From Desulfomonilaceae bacterium (GTDB lineage Bacteria > Desulfobacterota > Desulfomonilia > Desulfomonilales > Desulfomonilaceae), in the NCBI GenBank assembly GCA_041662605.1, contig JBAZSD010000039.1, forward strand, positions 1 through 24,676: a DNA stretch of 24,676 bases, read 5' to 3'. Made by a program: the position numbers and the translations under genes. Positions within the stretch are counted from its first letter, which is position 1. Each line of letters starts with the position of its first letter. Positions 1 to 8,556 of this stretch are shown here, one piece after another. A model generated the notes under the pieces. The model was not told the origin of the DNA and made no database searches. It saw only the letters and a program-made list of their open reading frames with translations.

Positions 1-69
1 AAACAGGTTTGGGAAATTACAAATGATGGTTCAAACGACCCTGCTCCAGCATCAGGAACAGGGAATTAA
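1..69 (+). CDS. 3' end of a gene cut by the window start
   Basis: Frame 1 is open from the first base and ends at TAA 67-69, giving a 22-residue tail ending in DPAPASGTGN. The polar, Ala/Ser/Gly/Pro-rich end resembles a disordered protein C-terminus. Ten bases later come two repeats of a kind found at insertion-sequence ends, so it could be the end of a transposase, but no family motif is visible. It may also be chance open frame; a 22-codon stretch is too short to decide. Confidence 0.3.
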   Translation, partial: KQVWEITNDGSNDPAPASGTGN

Positions 70-78
70 TTATCAACA

Positions 79-117
79 TGCACAAGTGTAATTGTCGCCA
101 GTGCACAAATGTAATTG
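79..117. repeat. two 16-bp direct repeats, possible IS end
   Basis: TGCACAAGTGTAATTG (79-94) recurs as TGCACAAATGTAATTG (102-117), one mismatch, 23 bp apart. Short repeats of this kind placed within about 100 bp of a tip are typical of the ends of IS21-like elements, where transposase binds several copies. The element itself would lie to the left, outside the window. Identification as an IS end is inference. Confidence 0.4.
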
Positions 118-1120
118 ACGTCGGGCAGAGAACACCATTACACCGACAATGACAACGGCCGACCGTATGCCTAGAGAACGCATCATACACCCTCCAACCC
201 CAATAAAATCCCGACAACAAATCTTTGAAAATCAAAAGTTCACAGGTCAATTTTTTAAAAACAACAGTTGTATTTGGTTTATGTAAACAGGAGCTTAAAA
301 GGGAAGTCAAGTAATAATTAGGATGGCGTTTAAGGAGTTAGAGGGCAGGTGAACCGCCAGGTAACCAATGGCTCTTTCTCTCAGATTCTGTTTAAACTGG
401 AACTGAAATATTATATTTACCTGGAGAGTTCCCAAACCTGTCGGTCTAAACAACGTGACAAAACAGGATGGCTGTTCCAAATAATCAGAGAAAAACAGTC
501 CATTTAATTTGGGATTCAACACCACCGACATTGGAACGGTGGGCCACAGTGTATCAGAGACTTATAAAACACAATATAATTTTAACCGGGTTATTTGGTC
601 AATATAAAACTTTAGTTGGCATGATATGGCTTACTGATGATACGGAAATGGACCGTCCAAGTGAGAGGATTACCTCTTCAATAGACACTATGAGGATGTG
701 AACAGCGATGAGACAATAGCTGAAAAATGGGTGTCAAGATAAGCTATTGATATTACAGATGAACAGGTGTGCATCATGTGGAAATAATGTTGGTGGCTAG
801 TGTGGTGTTCCCAAATTTGCAATATTGATGAATGGAGACTCAGCATTAGTTGAAGGTAACAATGTCCATACACTTTGAGGAACTCCACACTAACTATTGC
901 CTTTAAAGTCTCAAAACACTTATTCAATTTGACTAGACTCAAAAGTCTTATCCCTGTTACCTTCATCGGTGCAGCCGAGACTATCAACGGCAGTAAGTCT
1001 TTATTGTTACCCACTCCCCCCCAAATAATAATTACTGGTCCAAAATTTGCTTTTGAACCACGTCAAAATTATAAATCACACGGCTATTTTGTCAAGTAGA
1101 AAGTGGGCGGATTAGCACTA
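118..1120. other. about 1 kb without a supportable gene
   Basis: Short open frames occur on both strands (for example 468-701 plus, 77 codons), but none has a good Shine-Dalgarno sequence, a recognisable domain or low-complexity signature, and stops are frequent in all frames. No tRNA and no strong terminator was seen. The stretch looks like decayed sequence between a possible IS end and the PAS gene. Confidence 0.5.
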
Positions 1121-2551
1121 TTATTTGTAATCGGCGCCGGAAATCTTCATCTTAGCCATCTGGCGCGCTAACATGAACCGAGATATGCCCAACAACCTTG
1201 CGGCTGGCTGAACCTTGCCTTTTGTCATGCGGAGAGCGTTCTCGATGTAGTTCATTTCAAGGTTTTTGGAGACATCTGGAAGTGTGCGAAGTCCCACAGT
1301 CTGGCTTTGGTTTGGTGACATCTCGGAGTGCATATTTATCAAATCTTTAAGCGATTGGAATAATGTGCGGTATCTAGTTTCGCTTTCTCTTAAAGCATCT
1401 TCAGCCCGTTTTCGGAGGGCTATATCCTCTATTACGGTAAATGACCCTATTATTTCGCCATTCTCATTCAGATGAGGTTTAATGACAGACCTCAGAAAAG
1501 TCTGTTTGCCCCATTTGGTCGTGTATTGTGTCTCCGCGTCTATTAATTTTCCGCTCTTTAGGCAATCGTGGTAGTGTTTAGACAACCCGGATTCAATTAG
1601 CGGTGGAAATGTGAGCATGTTGATTGCTTTTGTAGCCTCAGGCCCGGGGGAACCTAATATTTCCAGCATTTTCTGATTGATCTCTAGAATATTCCCATCT
1701 TTATCTACATACATCATTCCTATAGGAGATTCTGAAAACATGAGGCGGTATTTTGTCTCAGACCTTTCTAACGCCGCTTGGGTTTCCTTCCGCTCAGTGA
1801 TGTCCTCTACAAAACCCTCTATTATCCCATTTGACTCCGGAATAATGCGAAAGGCTATACGTCCATGCATTATTGATCTATCTTTTCGAAAATACTCGGA
1901 TTCTCCCATGAACCACTTACCGGGGGCCATTACTGCCTTGACTGCGAAATCAGCTCTAGCTTGTGGGCTAACATACATAGATTCAGCAACGGATGTCTGA
2001 TTTACAAGAGAAATGGTTTCCTCTGGAGACTCATATCCAAAGATACGAGCGAGCGCAGGGTTAACATCAATAATTTTACCATCAGGAGTAGAATGAATTA
2101 TCCCAACAGGAGCGTTCTCAAAGATATTTCTGTATTTTTCCTCCTGTAGTAGTCTAGCCTTATCAGCCCTGTGATTTTCTGAAACATCGGAGAAACGCCA
2201 AACTCTTCCCACCATCTCATCCCCCATTTTCTGGGGACGTGTATACCTTAGAAAAACTCTGGCATCCAAGAAATTGATAGTTTCGTAGCTCTCCTCTTGC
2301 GGATGGCCATATATTTCCTTAACTCTTTTAAGAAAACCCACCGGGTCTTCGAGTTGACTCAGGATGCAGTCTAGAACAAGTTCGTCATTTTTACTTTCCA
2401 TGACATCTGGGGGAATGTTCCACATTCTCTCAAACTGTCGGTTAAAAAGTATTATTTTACCCATCAGGTCCACAACCAGGACACCGTCTGTCACGGAATC
2501 CAATGTTGACTGTAAGAGTGAAATAATTAATTCATTATTAGTTATGTCCAA
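1121..2551 (-). CDS. three-PAS protein with C-terminal Fis-type HTH
   Basis: A 476-aa soluble protein. Three PAS domains are visible at about residues 5-130, 138-258 and 264-385, each of the last two ending in a DITERK/DIALRK-like PAC motif and followed by a helical linker (ALERSETKYR, ALRESETRYR). The end, about 430-470, is a Fis-type helix-turn-helix (AARLLGISRFMLARQM), the DNA-binding tail of sigma-54 activators. The AAA+ sigma-54 interaction domain that normally sits between sensor and HTH is absent: the linker after the third PAS runs almost straight into the HTH. It is therefore probably a DNA-binding sensor that cannot itself drive sigma-54 open-complex formation. Translation likely starts at TTG 2551, nine bases after AGAGGAGG; no better ATG is near. 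No transmembrane segment. Target genes are unknown. Confidence 0.85.
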   Translation of the reverse strand: MDITNNELIISLLQSTLDSVTDGVLVVDLMGKIILFNRQFERMWNIPPDVMESKNDELVLDCILSQLEDPVGFLKRVKEIYGHPQEESYETINFLDARVFLRYTRPQKMGDEMVGRVWRFSDVSENHRADKARLLQEEKYRNIFENAPVGIIHSTPDGKIIDVNPALARIFGYESPEETISLVNQTSVAESMYVSPQARADFAVKAVMAPGKWFMGESEYFRKDRSIMHGRIAFRIIPESNGIIEGFVEDITERKETQAALERSETKYRLMFSESPIGMMYVDKDGNILEINQKMLEILGSPGPEATKAINMLTFPPLIESGLSKHYHDCLKSGKLIDAETQYTTKWGKQTFLRSVIKPHLNENGEIIGSFTVIEDIALRKRAEDALRESETRYRTLFQSLKDLINMHSEMSPNQSQTVGLRTLPDVSKNLEMNYIENALRMTKGKVQPAARLLGISRFMLARQMAKMKISGADYK

Positions 2552-2761
2552 AAAGAATAGCCTCCTCTGTTCAACTCCTAGGATATCGTTTCAACCACCA
2601 CGGGTCTAGAAAAAAATGGGCATCGGCTTAAGCGCAAATAACTGCTTTGTAGGAGCTACGGTAATTTGATCGAAACAAGAGTCACCGTCAACTGACCCTA
2701 ACAGTTATACCGCAGTAGAACGGCATGACGGCAAATCTCGATAATGGAAGGAGCCGAGGGT

Positions 2762-2839
2762 ATGGGTCTTGAATCTTCATCTGACGATGATCTTTGTTCA
2801 GCCATAGAGAGAATTTACTTGGCTGGGAAAATCGCTTAG
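2762..2839 (+). CDS. possible 25-aa leader ORF
   Basis: A short acidic ORF (MGLESSSDDDLCSAIERIYL...) preceded by GGAG eight bases before its ATG; an in-frame ATG also exists at 2744. It ends 35 bp before the 66-aa gene start and points the same way. It could be a leader peptide or the remnant of a longer gene. The Shine-Dalgarno is the only real support. Confidence 0.25.
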   Translation: MGLESSSDDDLCSAIERIYLAGKIA

Positions 2840-2874
2840 AATTGAGGAACAAATCATATATGGAGGGATTGGGA

Positions 2875-3075
2875 ATGTTTGAACAGTTCTACGCTTCAGA
2901 GTTCGACAGTGAGGTCTATTCTGAGGCGGAGATGGACCGATTCAACCTTTACATGGAGGAGCGTCTCACTGGGATGGGCTTGGACCCGGATCTTGATTAT
3001 GAGCGGGTCGCAAAAGAAGTGAAATATTTGTGCGATATGTATTTGACCTGCGATTCCGAAGAATGGCCATTTTAG
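2875..3075 (+). CDS. small acidic hypothetical protein
   Basis: A 66-aa acidic protein with no family I recognise. Start at 2875 is chosen because GGAGGG lies six bases upstream; an in-frame ATG at 2860 and an open frame back to 2794 have weaker signals. The composition (many Glu/Asp/Tyr/Met, amphipathic pattern such as DYERVAKEVKYLCDMYL) looks like a folded helical protein rather than random translation. No membrane segment or metal motif, only two cysteines. It stands between the divergent PAS/Fis gene and the V4R relic, and could be a small partner of the signalling genes, but nothing in the sequence shows this. Confidence 0.55.
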   Translation: MFEQFYASEFDSEVYSEAEMDRFNLYMEERLTGMGLDPDLDYERVAKEVKYLCDMYLTCDSEEWPF

Positions 3076-3269
3076 CTGAAAGATAGCGCCGGCCATCGAC
3101 CTGGGTTCAAACGAAATGTAGTTTCAATCCGTGGAGTTGCAATGGACAAGACATCATGTGATTTATCCTTTTCCATAGTGACCGTTCCATGTTAAAGGAA
3201 TGTCAGACACGAATCTCGACACCAGTTAGGGGTGTATAGTCATCGTTAGACTACGGAGAATGAAACGCC

Positions 3270-3558
3270 ATGTTTAAGGAAGAACGAGACTACAACAAAT
3301 TTGCATGGCAAGACCTTGGTGACCTCGAAAAAGGGAGACCAAACTTGGGCTTAAATGCGCCTGCGCTAGCCTATAGACTCCTTCAATATACCTTGCGAGA
3401 TGTCCTGATTACCGAGCTGGGTGTAGAAAAGGCAAATGATATCTTATAACTGGATACAAATAGAGACATACGTGAGCAAGAAAACTGAGGCTCAATTTTC
3501 ACATTCTATCTGTCCAGATTGTACAAAAAAACTCTATCCTGATCTCCAAAATAAATAG
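3270..3558 (+). pseudogene. relic: V4R-type N-terminus joined to PAS-kinase tail
   Basis: The ATG at 3270 opens a 59-codon frame (stop 3447-3449) whose product resembles the N-terminus of V4R (4-vinyl reductase, small-ligand-binding) domain proteins: WQDLGDLEKGRPNLG then a helical ALAYRLLQYTLRDVL segment. One base inside that stop, a second frame (3448-3558) reads NWIQIETYVSKKTEAQFSHS then ICPDCTKKLYPDL and stops. That second piece is the conserved C-terminal tail of many deltaproteobacterial PAS sensor proteins (CxxCKKIRDD...W.QIE.YI...SEAQFSHGICPEC). The V4R core (some 120 residues), and the start of the tail motif, are missing. Most simply, a deletion has fused the two ends of a larger sensor gene or of two neighbouring genes. 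The first 59 codons could still be translated. Confidence 0.6.
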
Positions 3559-3664
3559 TCCGGGAAAATTCGACGAGGAGCTATATGAATACGCTATTCT
3601 ATTGCAGAGAAGCTCATCTCGATTTTTATGAATTCATTGCTGAAGCCAGCGGGGGAATTAACGT

Positions 3665-6328
3665 ATGAAAACCGCTAAACTAACGGCCTCCCTCTTGCTG
3701 CCGGCGTTTATCCTGGCAATCTCAATACTAGCCTACATTCAAATCCCGGTCACATTTGAGTCCAGTCAGCTTCTCCTGATTCTCAACACTTTGTTTATCG
3801 GCTTGATCCCAATGGCCATAGCCTACCTCGCAGCTCGGGTCTACATGAGTTCCGGTTCGACAGGTTTTCTGCTGATGGGATGCGGTATGCTGACCTTTGG
3901 GTTAAGTTCCATACTGGCCGCGGCATTCATAAATCTATCCGATGGCCCAAACATCCTGGTTACCATTCATAATTCAGGAGTCCTTCTGAGCGCCATTTGC
4001 CAAACTATTGGAGCGATGTTGTTTATTGGCGGAGGGACTTCCTGGGCAGTTCGCGGCAAGGGTCCTTGCCCCGTCATAGGTATTTACGGCGGAGTTGTTC
4101 TTTTGACCCTTCTTTTTTCCCTGGTGACTGCGGTTGGTTTTCTCCCACGGTTCTTTGTTCAAGGGGTAGGTCCCACAGTTTTAAGACAATTTGTGCTGAT
4201 AAGCGCCATGAACCTCTACATTTTTAGCGCTGTCCTGTTCATGATTCATTACCGAAGATGGCGCTCCGATTTTATTTACTGGTATGCCCTCGCTCTTGCG
4301 ATGATAAGCGTAGGACTATTTGGAATTCTATTACAAAAATCAGTAGGATGCCCGATAGGCTGGTTAGGTCGGTCAGCTCAATACCTCGGGGGCTCGTTCG
4401 GTCTCATTGCCATTTTGATGGCGGTGAGCGGCGCCATTTCCAAGAAATTGTCCATTGAGGAATCGATAGCGCTCCTTTTCCTAGACGCTGAGACTAGCTA
4501 CAGAAATCTTGTGGAAATGGCTGCGGACTCAATCATAACGTTTGATCAAGACGGTAGGATTATAGGATGGAATTCCGCAGCGGAACGAATGTTTGACAGA
4601 TCAAAAAGTGAGGCCATCGGGTCGATTTTCTTTAACCTCATAATTCCGAGCCAATACGCAGTTCTTATAAGAACCCAGATTGAGTCACTCCGGGAAAAGT
4701 CCCAGAAATTAATTACAGCAACAGTAGCGGAAATCGAAGCAAGGCGCAAAAATGGCGCACTGTTTCCTGTTGAAGTATCCCTGTCTGTCAGGGAAGCGCC
4801 TCAAGGCTGGCTATGTTCGTGCATCGTCAGGGATATATCCGACCGCAAGCAGGCTGAAGTTGAGCTTAGAAAGAGTGAGGAGAAGTTCCGGAGAATTTTG
4901 GAAACCGCCAACGAAGGTTTCTGGATCATGGATGGACTACATACTACCGAATTGGTCAACAAAAAGATGGCCGACATGCTTGGCTACGATGTTGAAGAAA
5001 TCGTCGGCAAGAAAGTGGAAGATTTTATTTTTGCCGACGATATGTGGAGCCATGAGATGAAAATGGCAGACCGACATCAGGGGCAAACCGCGTCATATGA
5101 GAGACGATTCCGAAAAAAAGACGGGACAGCGCTCTGGGCGCTTGTTTCAGCCACGGCGATGCTTGATCCGGACGGCCATTTCTGTGGTTCGTTCGCTATG
5201 TTTACCGATATTACCGAACGTAAATTCGCTGAACAGAAACTCCAGAAGAGTGAAGAACGCTATCGAAAGCTCGTAGAGTTCCTCCCCAAAATGATAGGTG
5301 TCCATGTTAAACAAAAGTGGGTCTACATGAATCCGGCTGGTGTGGAACTTCTAGGCGCCAGGCATGAAAAAGAACTCCTGGGAAGAGAAGTGAAAGAAAT
5401 AGTGAGCCCGGAATTTTGGGATGTCGTTCGATCAAGAGTAGAAAAAATCGAAATGGAAGGGACGTCTACCCCGGAAATTGAGCAGAAATTTATCCGGATG
5501 GACGGTGAAAGAATCGACGTGAGTGTAGCGGGGGTTCCAATTGACTTTCATGGAGAATCAGGGGTTCTCGTATTCGCTGAAGACATTTCCTCCAGGAAAA
5601 GTGCTGACGAAGAGCTGCGGAGATCTCATGATGAACTGAAGCGTTCCAACACGGAGTTGGAGCAGTTCGCGTATGTCGCCTCGCATGACATGCAGGAACC
5701 TTTACGAATGGTGTCCAGCTACATGCAACTTATCGAACGTCGCTACAAAGGACAACTCGACGCGGACGCCGATGATTTTATAGGGTACGCAGTTGACGGC
5801 GCCAAACGTATGCGGTTGTTAATTCGCGACCTCCTGGAATACTCAAGGGTGGGAACTCACGGCAAGACTTTTGGAGCCGTTGACTGTGAAACGCTGTTAA
5901 CTCAGGTCATTAATCATCTTCAACTATCGATTGAGGACAATGGCGCTACGGTGACACATGACCAACTCCCGATAGTGATTGCGGACGGCGACCAACTGGC
6001 CAGAGTATTCCAGAATCTCATCAACAATGCGTTGAAATTCAGGAAGGATGCCCCCCCATCTATTCATATATCAGTGGAACCTAATGACAACGATTGGCAA
6101 TTTTCAGTCAGCGATAACGGCATTGGCATTGAGCCACAATATGCGGATCGAATATTCGTAATTTTCCAGAGGTTGCACAGTAATGCTGAATATCCCGGAA
6201 CAGGCATAGGCCTGGCTATTTGCAAAAAGATCGTGGAAAGACATGGAGGACGCATCTGGGTTAGATCAGAGCAGGGCGATGGAGCCACCTTTATTTTCGC
6301 GATCCCAAAGCAGGATACAGAGTTCTAA
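3665..6328 (+). CDS. membrane-bound PAS sensor histidine kinase
   Basis: An 887-aa protein. Residues 1-260 hold about eight hydrophobic segments forming a membrane-embedded sensor region of the MASE kind. Three PAS/PAC units follow at about 280-400, 410-528 and 535-655 (closing motifs DISDRKQAE, DITERKFAE, EDISSRKSAD), then a short coiled coil. The HisKA dimerisation domain has the H box FAYVASHDMQEPLR with phospho-acceptor His674, of the phytochrome/bacteriophytochrome-kinase subtype. The ATPase domain shows N box (FQNLINNALKFRKD), G1 (DNGIGI) and G2 (GTGIGLA) boxes, so the kinase should be active. No receiver domain is attached and no response regulator lies next door, so the partner is encoded elsewhere. 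The start ATG is preceded by GGGGG about ten bases upstream. The signal sensed cannot be read from the sequence. Confidence 0.93.
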   Translation: MKTAKLTASLLLPAFILAISILAYIQIPVTFESSQLLLILNTLFIGLIPMAIAYLAARVYMSSGSTGFLLMGCGMLTFGLSSILAAAFINLSDGPNILVTIHNSGVLLSAICQTIGAMLFIGGGTSWAVRGKGPCPVIGIYGGVVLLTLLFSLVTAVGFLPRFFVQGVGPTVLRQFVLISAMNLYIFSAVLFMIHYRRWRSDFIYWYALALAMISVGLFGILLQKSVGCPIGWLGRSAQYLGGSFGLIAILMAVSGAISKKLSIEESIALLFLDAETSYRNLVEMAADSIITFDQDGRIIGWNSAAERMFDRSKSEAIGSIFFNLIIPSQYAVLIRTQIESLREKSQKLITATVAEIEARRKNGALFPVEVSLSVREAPQGWLCSCIVRDISDRKQAEVELRKSEEKFRRILETANEGFWIMDGLHTTELVNKKMADMLGYDVEEIVGKKVEDFIFADDMWSHEMKMADRHQGQTASYERRFRKKDGTALWALVSATAMLDPDGHFCGSFAMFTDITERKFAEQKLQKSEERYRKLVEFLPKMIGVHVKQKWVYMNPAGVELLGARHEKELLGREVKEIVSPEFWDVVRSRVEKIEMEGTSTPEIEQKFIRMDGERIDVSVAGVPIDFHGESGVLVFAEDISSRKSADEELRRSHDELKRSNTELEQFAYVASHDMQEPLRMVSSYMQLIERRYKGQLDADADDFIGYAVDGAKRMRLLIRDLLEYSRVGTHGKTFGAVDCETLLTQVINHLQLSIEDNGATVTHDQLPIVIADGDQLARVFQNLINNALKFRKDAPPSIHISVEPNDNDWQFSVSDNGIGIEPQYADRIFVIFQRLHSNAEYPGTGIGLAICKKIVERHGGRIWVRSEQGDGATFIFAIPKQDTEF

Positions 6329-6456
6329 AAAAGGAAGCTCAAATGCTGGAAGATCAGTGAAACAGTCCGTCTGCCTTGTCGATGAACAGATACCGGCACA
6401 AATTAGATGTCAAACTCCTGCAGCCAAATCCAAGCTATCCGAATCATAATTTGTCG

Positions 6457-6645
6457 TTAATTCCTGATCGCCATTGGCACGACTGAATCATCCAGGGTCA
6501 GCACATAGATAACCATAGCTGCGACCATCAATCCTACCACGAGCCATACCCGCCAATCTTTGTGCAGTTTTCTGCCGCTGAATTCAAACTTGTCCGATTG
6601 CCCGTGGTTTTTCGATTTTGAGTGTGTGGAATTGTTCTTGGTCAT
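6457..6645 (-). CDS. small single-pass membrane protein
   Basis: A 62-aa protein with a polar, Lys/Ser/His-rich N-terminus (about 30 residues), one hydrophobic segment (WLVVGLMVAAMVIYVLTL, about 34-51) and a short tail. By the positive-inside rule the N-terminus should be cytoplasmic. AGGGAGG lies about eight bases before the ATG on the minus strand (6654-6660), a strong Shine-Dalgarno that supports a real gene. It lies tail-to-tail with the histidine kinase and 28 bp downstream of the 134-aa gene, possibly co-transcribed with it. Similar short membrane proteins are common unnamed genes in this group; no function can be assigned. Confidence 0.7.
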   Translation of the reverse strand: MTKNNSTHSKSKNHGQSDKFEFSGRKLHKDWRVWLVVGLMVAAMVIYVLTLDDSVVPMAIRN

Positions 6646-6673
6646 TATATATCCTCCCTTAGGTTTTAATGGT

Positions 6674-7078
6674 TTATTTTAGGCTCTTAGATGCGTTATG
6701 TTCAATTACGTATCGGTGTATGGCGCTAGGAACATCCAAAGCGTCCGAGTAGTCTGCAAGGCCGTGGGCCAAAGACTCGGTGCGGTGTATGTAATCCGGA
6801 AAACTCTCATATTCTTGGCCACACGTTCTACATTTTTTGGGAAAGAGTCTTGAATCATCTCCAATACGAGCAAAAAGCTCAATAAACTCCAAGAATCGGG
6901 GATTATAATCAAAGCTATTTTTTCTCGAGGGAGTTTCCACTTGTGAATCCTCAACCTTTATCAAATCTGCTCTGAAAATACTTATTACATTGTTGAAAAT
7001 ATAACGAGAAAATTCGATCATGGGAAAAGAATTCGACGCCCCATGAAAAATACTTAAGATCAGAAGTCGACGTTTCAT
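6674..7078 (-). CDS. hypothetical protein with CxxC motif, perhaps degenerate
   Basis: A 134-aa frame. The C-terminal 80 residues look genuine: a CRTCGQEYESFPDYI segment with a single CxxC pair, then HGLADYSDALDVPS. I have seen this layout in short zinc-ribbon-like proteins of deltaproteobacteria, where it is normally followed by a second Cys pair near an R-N/Y-C-x-C-G-x-T-L ending; here the matching place reads HRYVIEHNASKSL, without cysteines. That comparison is from memory. The first 40 residues are less convincing and no good Shine-Dalgarno precedes the ATG at 7078 or Met20. It could be a truncated or decaying gene. Confidence 0.45.
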   Translation of the reverse strand: MKRRLLILSIFHGASNSFPMIEFSRYIFNNVISIFRADLIKVEDSQVETPSRKNSFDYNPRFLEFIELFARIGDDSRLFPKKCRTCGQEYESFPDYIHRTESLAHGLADYSDALDVPSAIHRYVIEHNASKSLK

Positions 7079-7157
7079 GATCGGAAACTCAGCAGCCCAG
7101 CAAGGTTGACAAGGAGCCTTTAGAAGTGGGAGAGTCTTGGTCTAGCAGAGGTTTCCT

Positions 7158-8522
7158 ATGAGTGAGAAAATTTCGCCTTTAGATTTTCGTAAAAATGCCG
7201 CCAAAGCAGTCGAGAACACATCGCTTCGTCAAGCCATGCGAACAGCCACGGACATGTTCATTTCCAAAAGGAACGAGGGCCTGTCCAGCGTGCCCATCGA
7301 AACATGGAGGGACCAAGCTTCGGCAATACGGCTTGATGTACTGGACCACCTACCAGAGTATGTTGATAAGTTTTCCTTCCATGCCACAAGGGCTGGAGCT
7401 GTGGTGCATCGAGCGCGCGACGCTCAAACCGCCAGAGAGGTTATCCGTGACATCCTGAGGGATCATGGGGCCAGAAAGATTGTTAAAGCCAAGTCCATGA
7501 TCACGGAAGAGATGCGCCTCAACGAATACCTTGAGGAATCTGGATTCCATGTTGTCGAAACAGATCTCGGTGAGTACATAGTTCAGATCGCGGGCGAAAA
7601 GCCGTCCCACATCCTGGCTCCGGCTATTCACAAGACCCGACGGCAGGTTGGCGAACTGTTTTCGGAGAAGCTGAGTGTGCCTTACTCCGACGATCCCTTT
7701 GTTCTGACAAAAATAGCGAGGACCGTTCTCAGGGAAGAATTCCTCACCGCTGACGCAGGGATTTCGGGGGCCAACTTCGCCGTGGCTGATTCAGGAAGCC
7801 TGGCCATATTTACCAATGAAGGAAACGGTCGGATGGTTACTACGCTGCCGCGATTGCACATTGCGGCCCTGTCCATTGAGAAAATCATCCCCACACTGAA
7901 TGACCTGTCTCTGTTTGCTCGCTTGCTTCCCCGGAGCGCTACCGGACAAATCTTGTCGAGTTACCTTTCCATCATAACAGGATCCAGAAAACCCGGAGAG
8001 TCTACAGGCACGCGTGAACTCCATATTGTCCTCCTGGATAATGGCCGCTCAGAAATTCTTGGTGGCAAATACAGAGAAATTCTCAAATGTATCCGATGCA
8101 GCGCATGCTTTAACGTATGTCCGGTTTACCGAACCATCGGCGGCCACGCATACGGTGTAACGTACCCAGGTCCCATGGGCATCGTTTTGACCTCCCTACT
8201 CGAAGGGATGGGAGGAACTTACCCGTTAGTTGACGCCACAACCCTTTGTGGGGCCTGCGTAGAAGTTTGTCCCGTGCGAGTCCCACTTGTGAAACTCTTG
8301 ACCATGTTACGAGAGGAACGTGTGGATAAAGGCATGACCTCATTCGCGGAGAGGGCTGCCATGAACACGTATGGTCTGTCCACAGGAAACCGAAGACTTT
8401 TCTCTCTGGGACAAAGAATCTCCAAGGTGTTGTGGCCCACTCTGAACAAAATTAACAGTAAAGGGATTATTAATCGACTTCCGAAACCGGCGTCTCAGAG
8501 TTTTGGACAGAAGAACCGTTAG
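7158..8522 (+). CDS. lutB: LutB/LldF-type iron-sulfur LUD protein
   Basis: A 454-aa soluble protein of the LutB (YkgF, LldF) family, a subunit of the L-lactate dehydrogenase complex LutABC or related 2-hydroxyacid oxidoreductases. The N-terminal two thirds is the LUD domain (about 60-300). Two ferredoxin-like motifs follow: C311-x2-C314-x2-C317-x3-C321-P and C364-x2-C367-x3-C371-P, which bind [4Fe-4S] clusters for electron transfer. The length fits the family. GAGG precedes the ATG by about eight bases. The usual neighbours lutA (CCG-domain) and lutC are not here: upstream is the Cys protein on the other strand, downstream the convergent liv operon. It is therefore either an orphan subunit working with partners elsewhere, or a homologue with another oxidoreductase job. 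Confidence 0.9.
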   Translation: MSEKISPLDFRKNAAKAVENTSLRQAMRTATDMFISKRNEGLSSVPIETWRDQASAIRLDVLDHLPEYVDKFSFHATRAGAVVHRARDAQTAREVIRDILRDHGARKIVKAKSMITEEMRLNEYLEESGFHVVETDLGEYIVQIAGEKPSHILAPAIHKTRRQVGELFSEKLSVPYSDDPFVLTKIARTVLREEFLTADAGISGANFAVADSGSLAIFTNEGNGRMVTTLPRLHIAALSIEKIIPTLNDLSLFARLLPRSATGQILSSYLSIITGSRKPGESTGTRELHIVLLDNGRSEILGGKYREILKCIRCSACFNVCPVYRTIGGHAYGVTYPGPMGIVLTSLLEGMGGTYPLVDATTLCGACVEVCPVRVPLVKLLTMLREERVDKGMTSFAERAAMNTYGLSTGNRRLFSLGQRISKVLWPTLNKINSKGIINRLPKPASQSFGQKNR

Positions 8523-8556
8523 TCTACCAAGCCCATAACCAACTATTGTAGGCTTA

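Noticed and set aside
468..701. 77-aa plus-strand ORF with protein-like look
   Set aside because: No Shine-Dalgarno and no recognisable motif; surrounded by decayed sequence on both sides.
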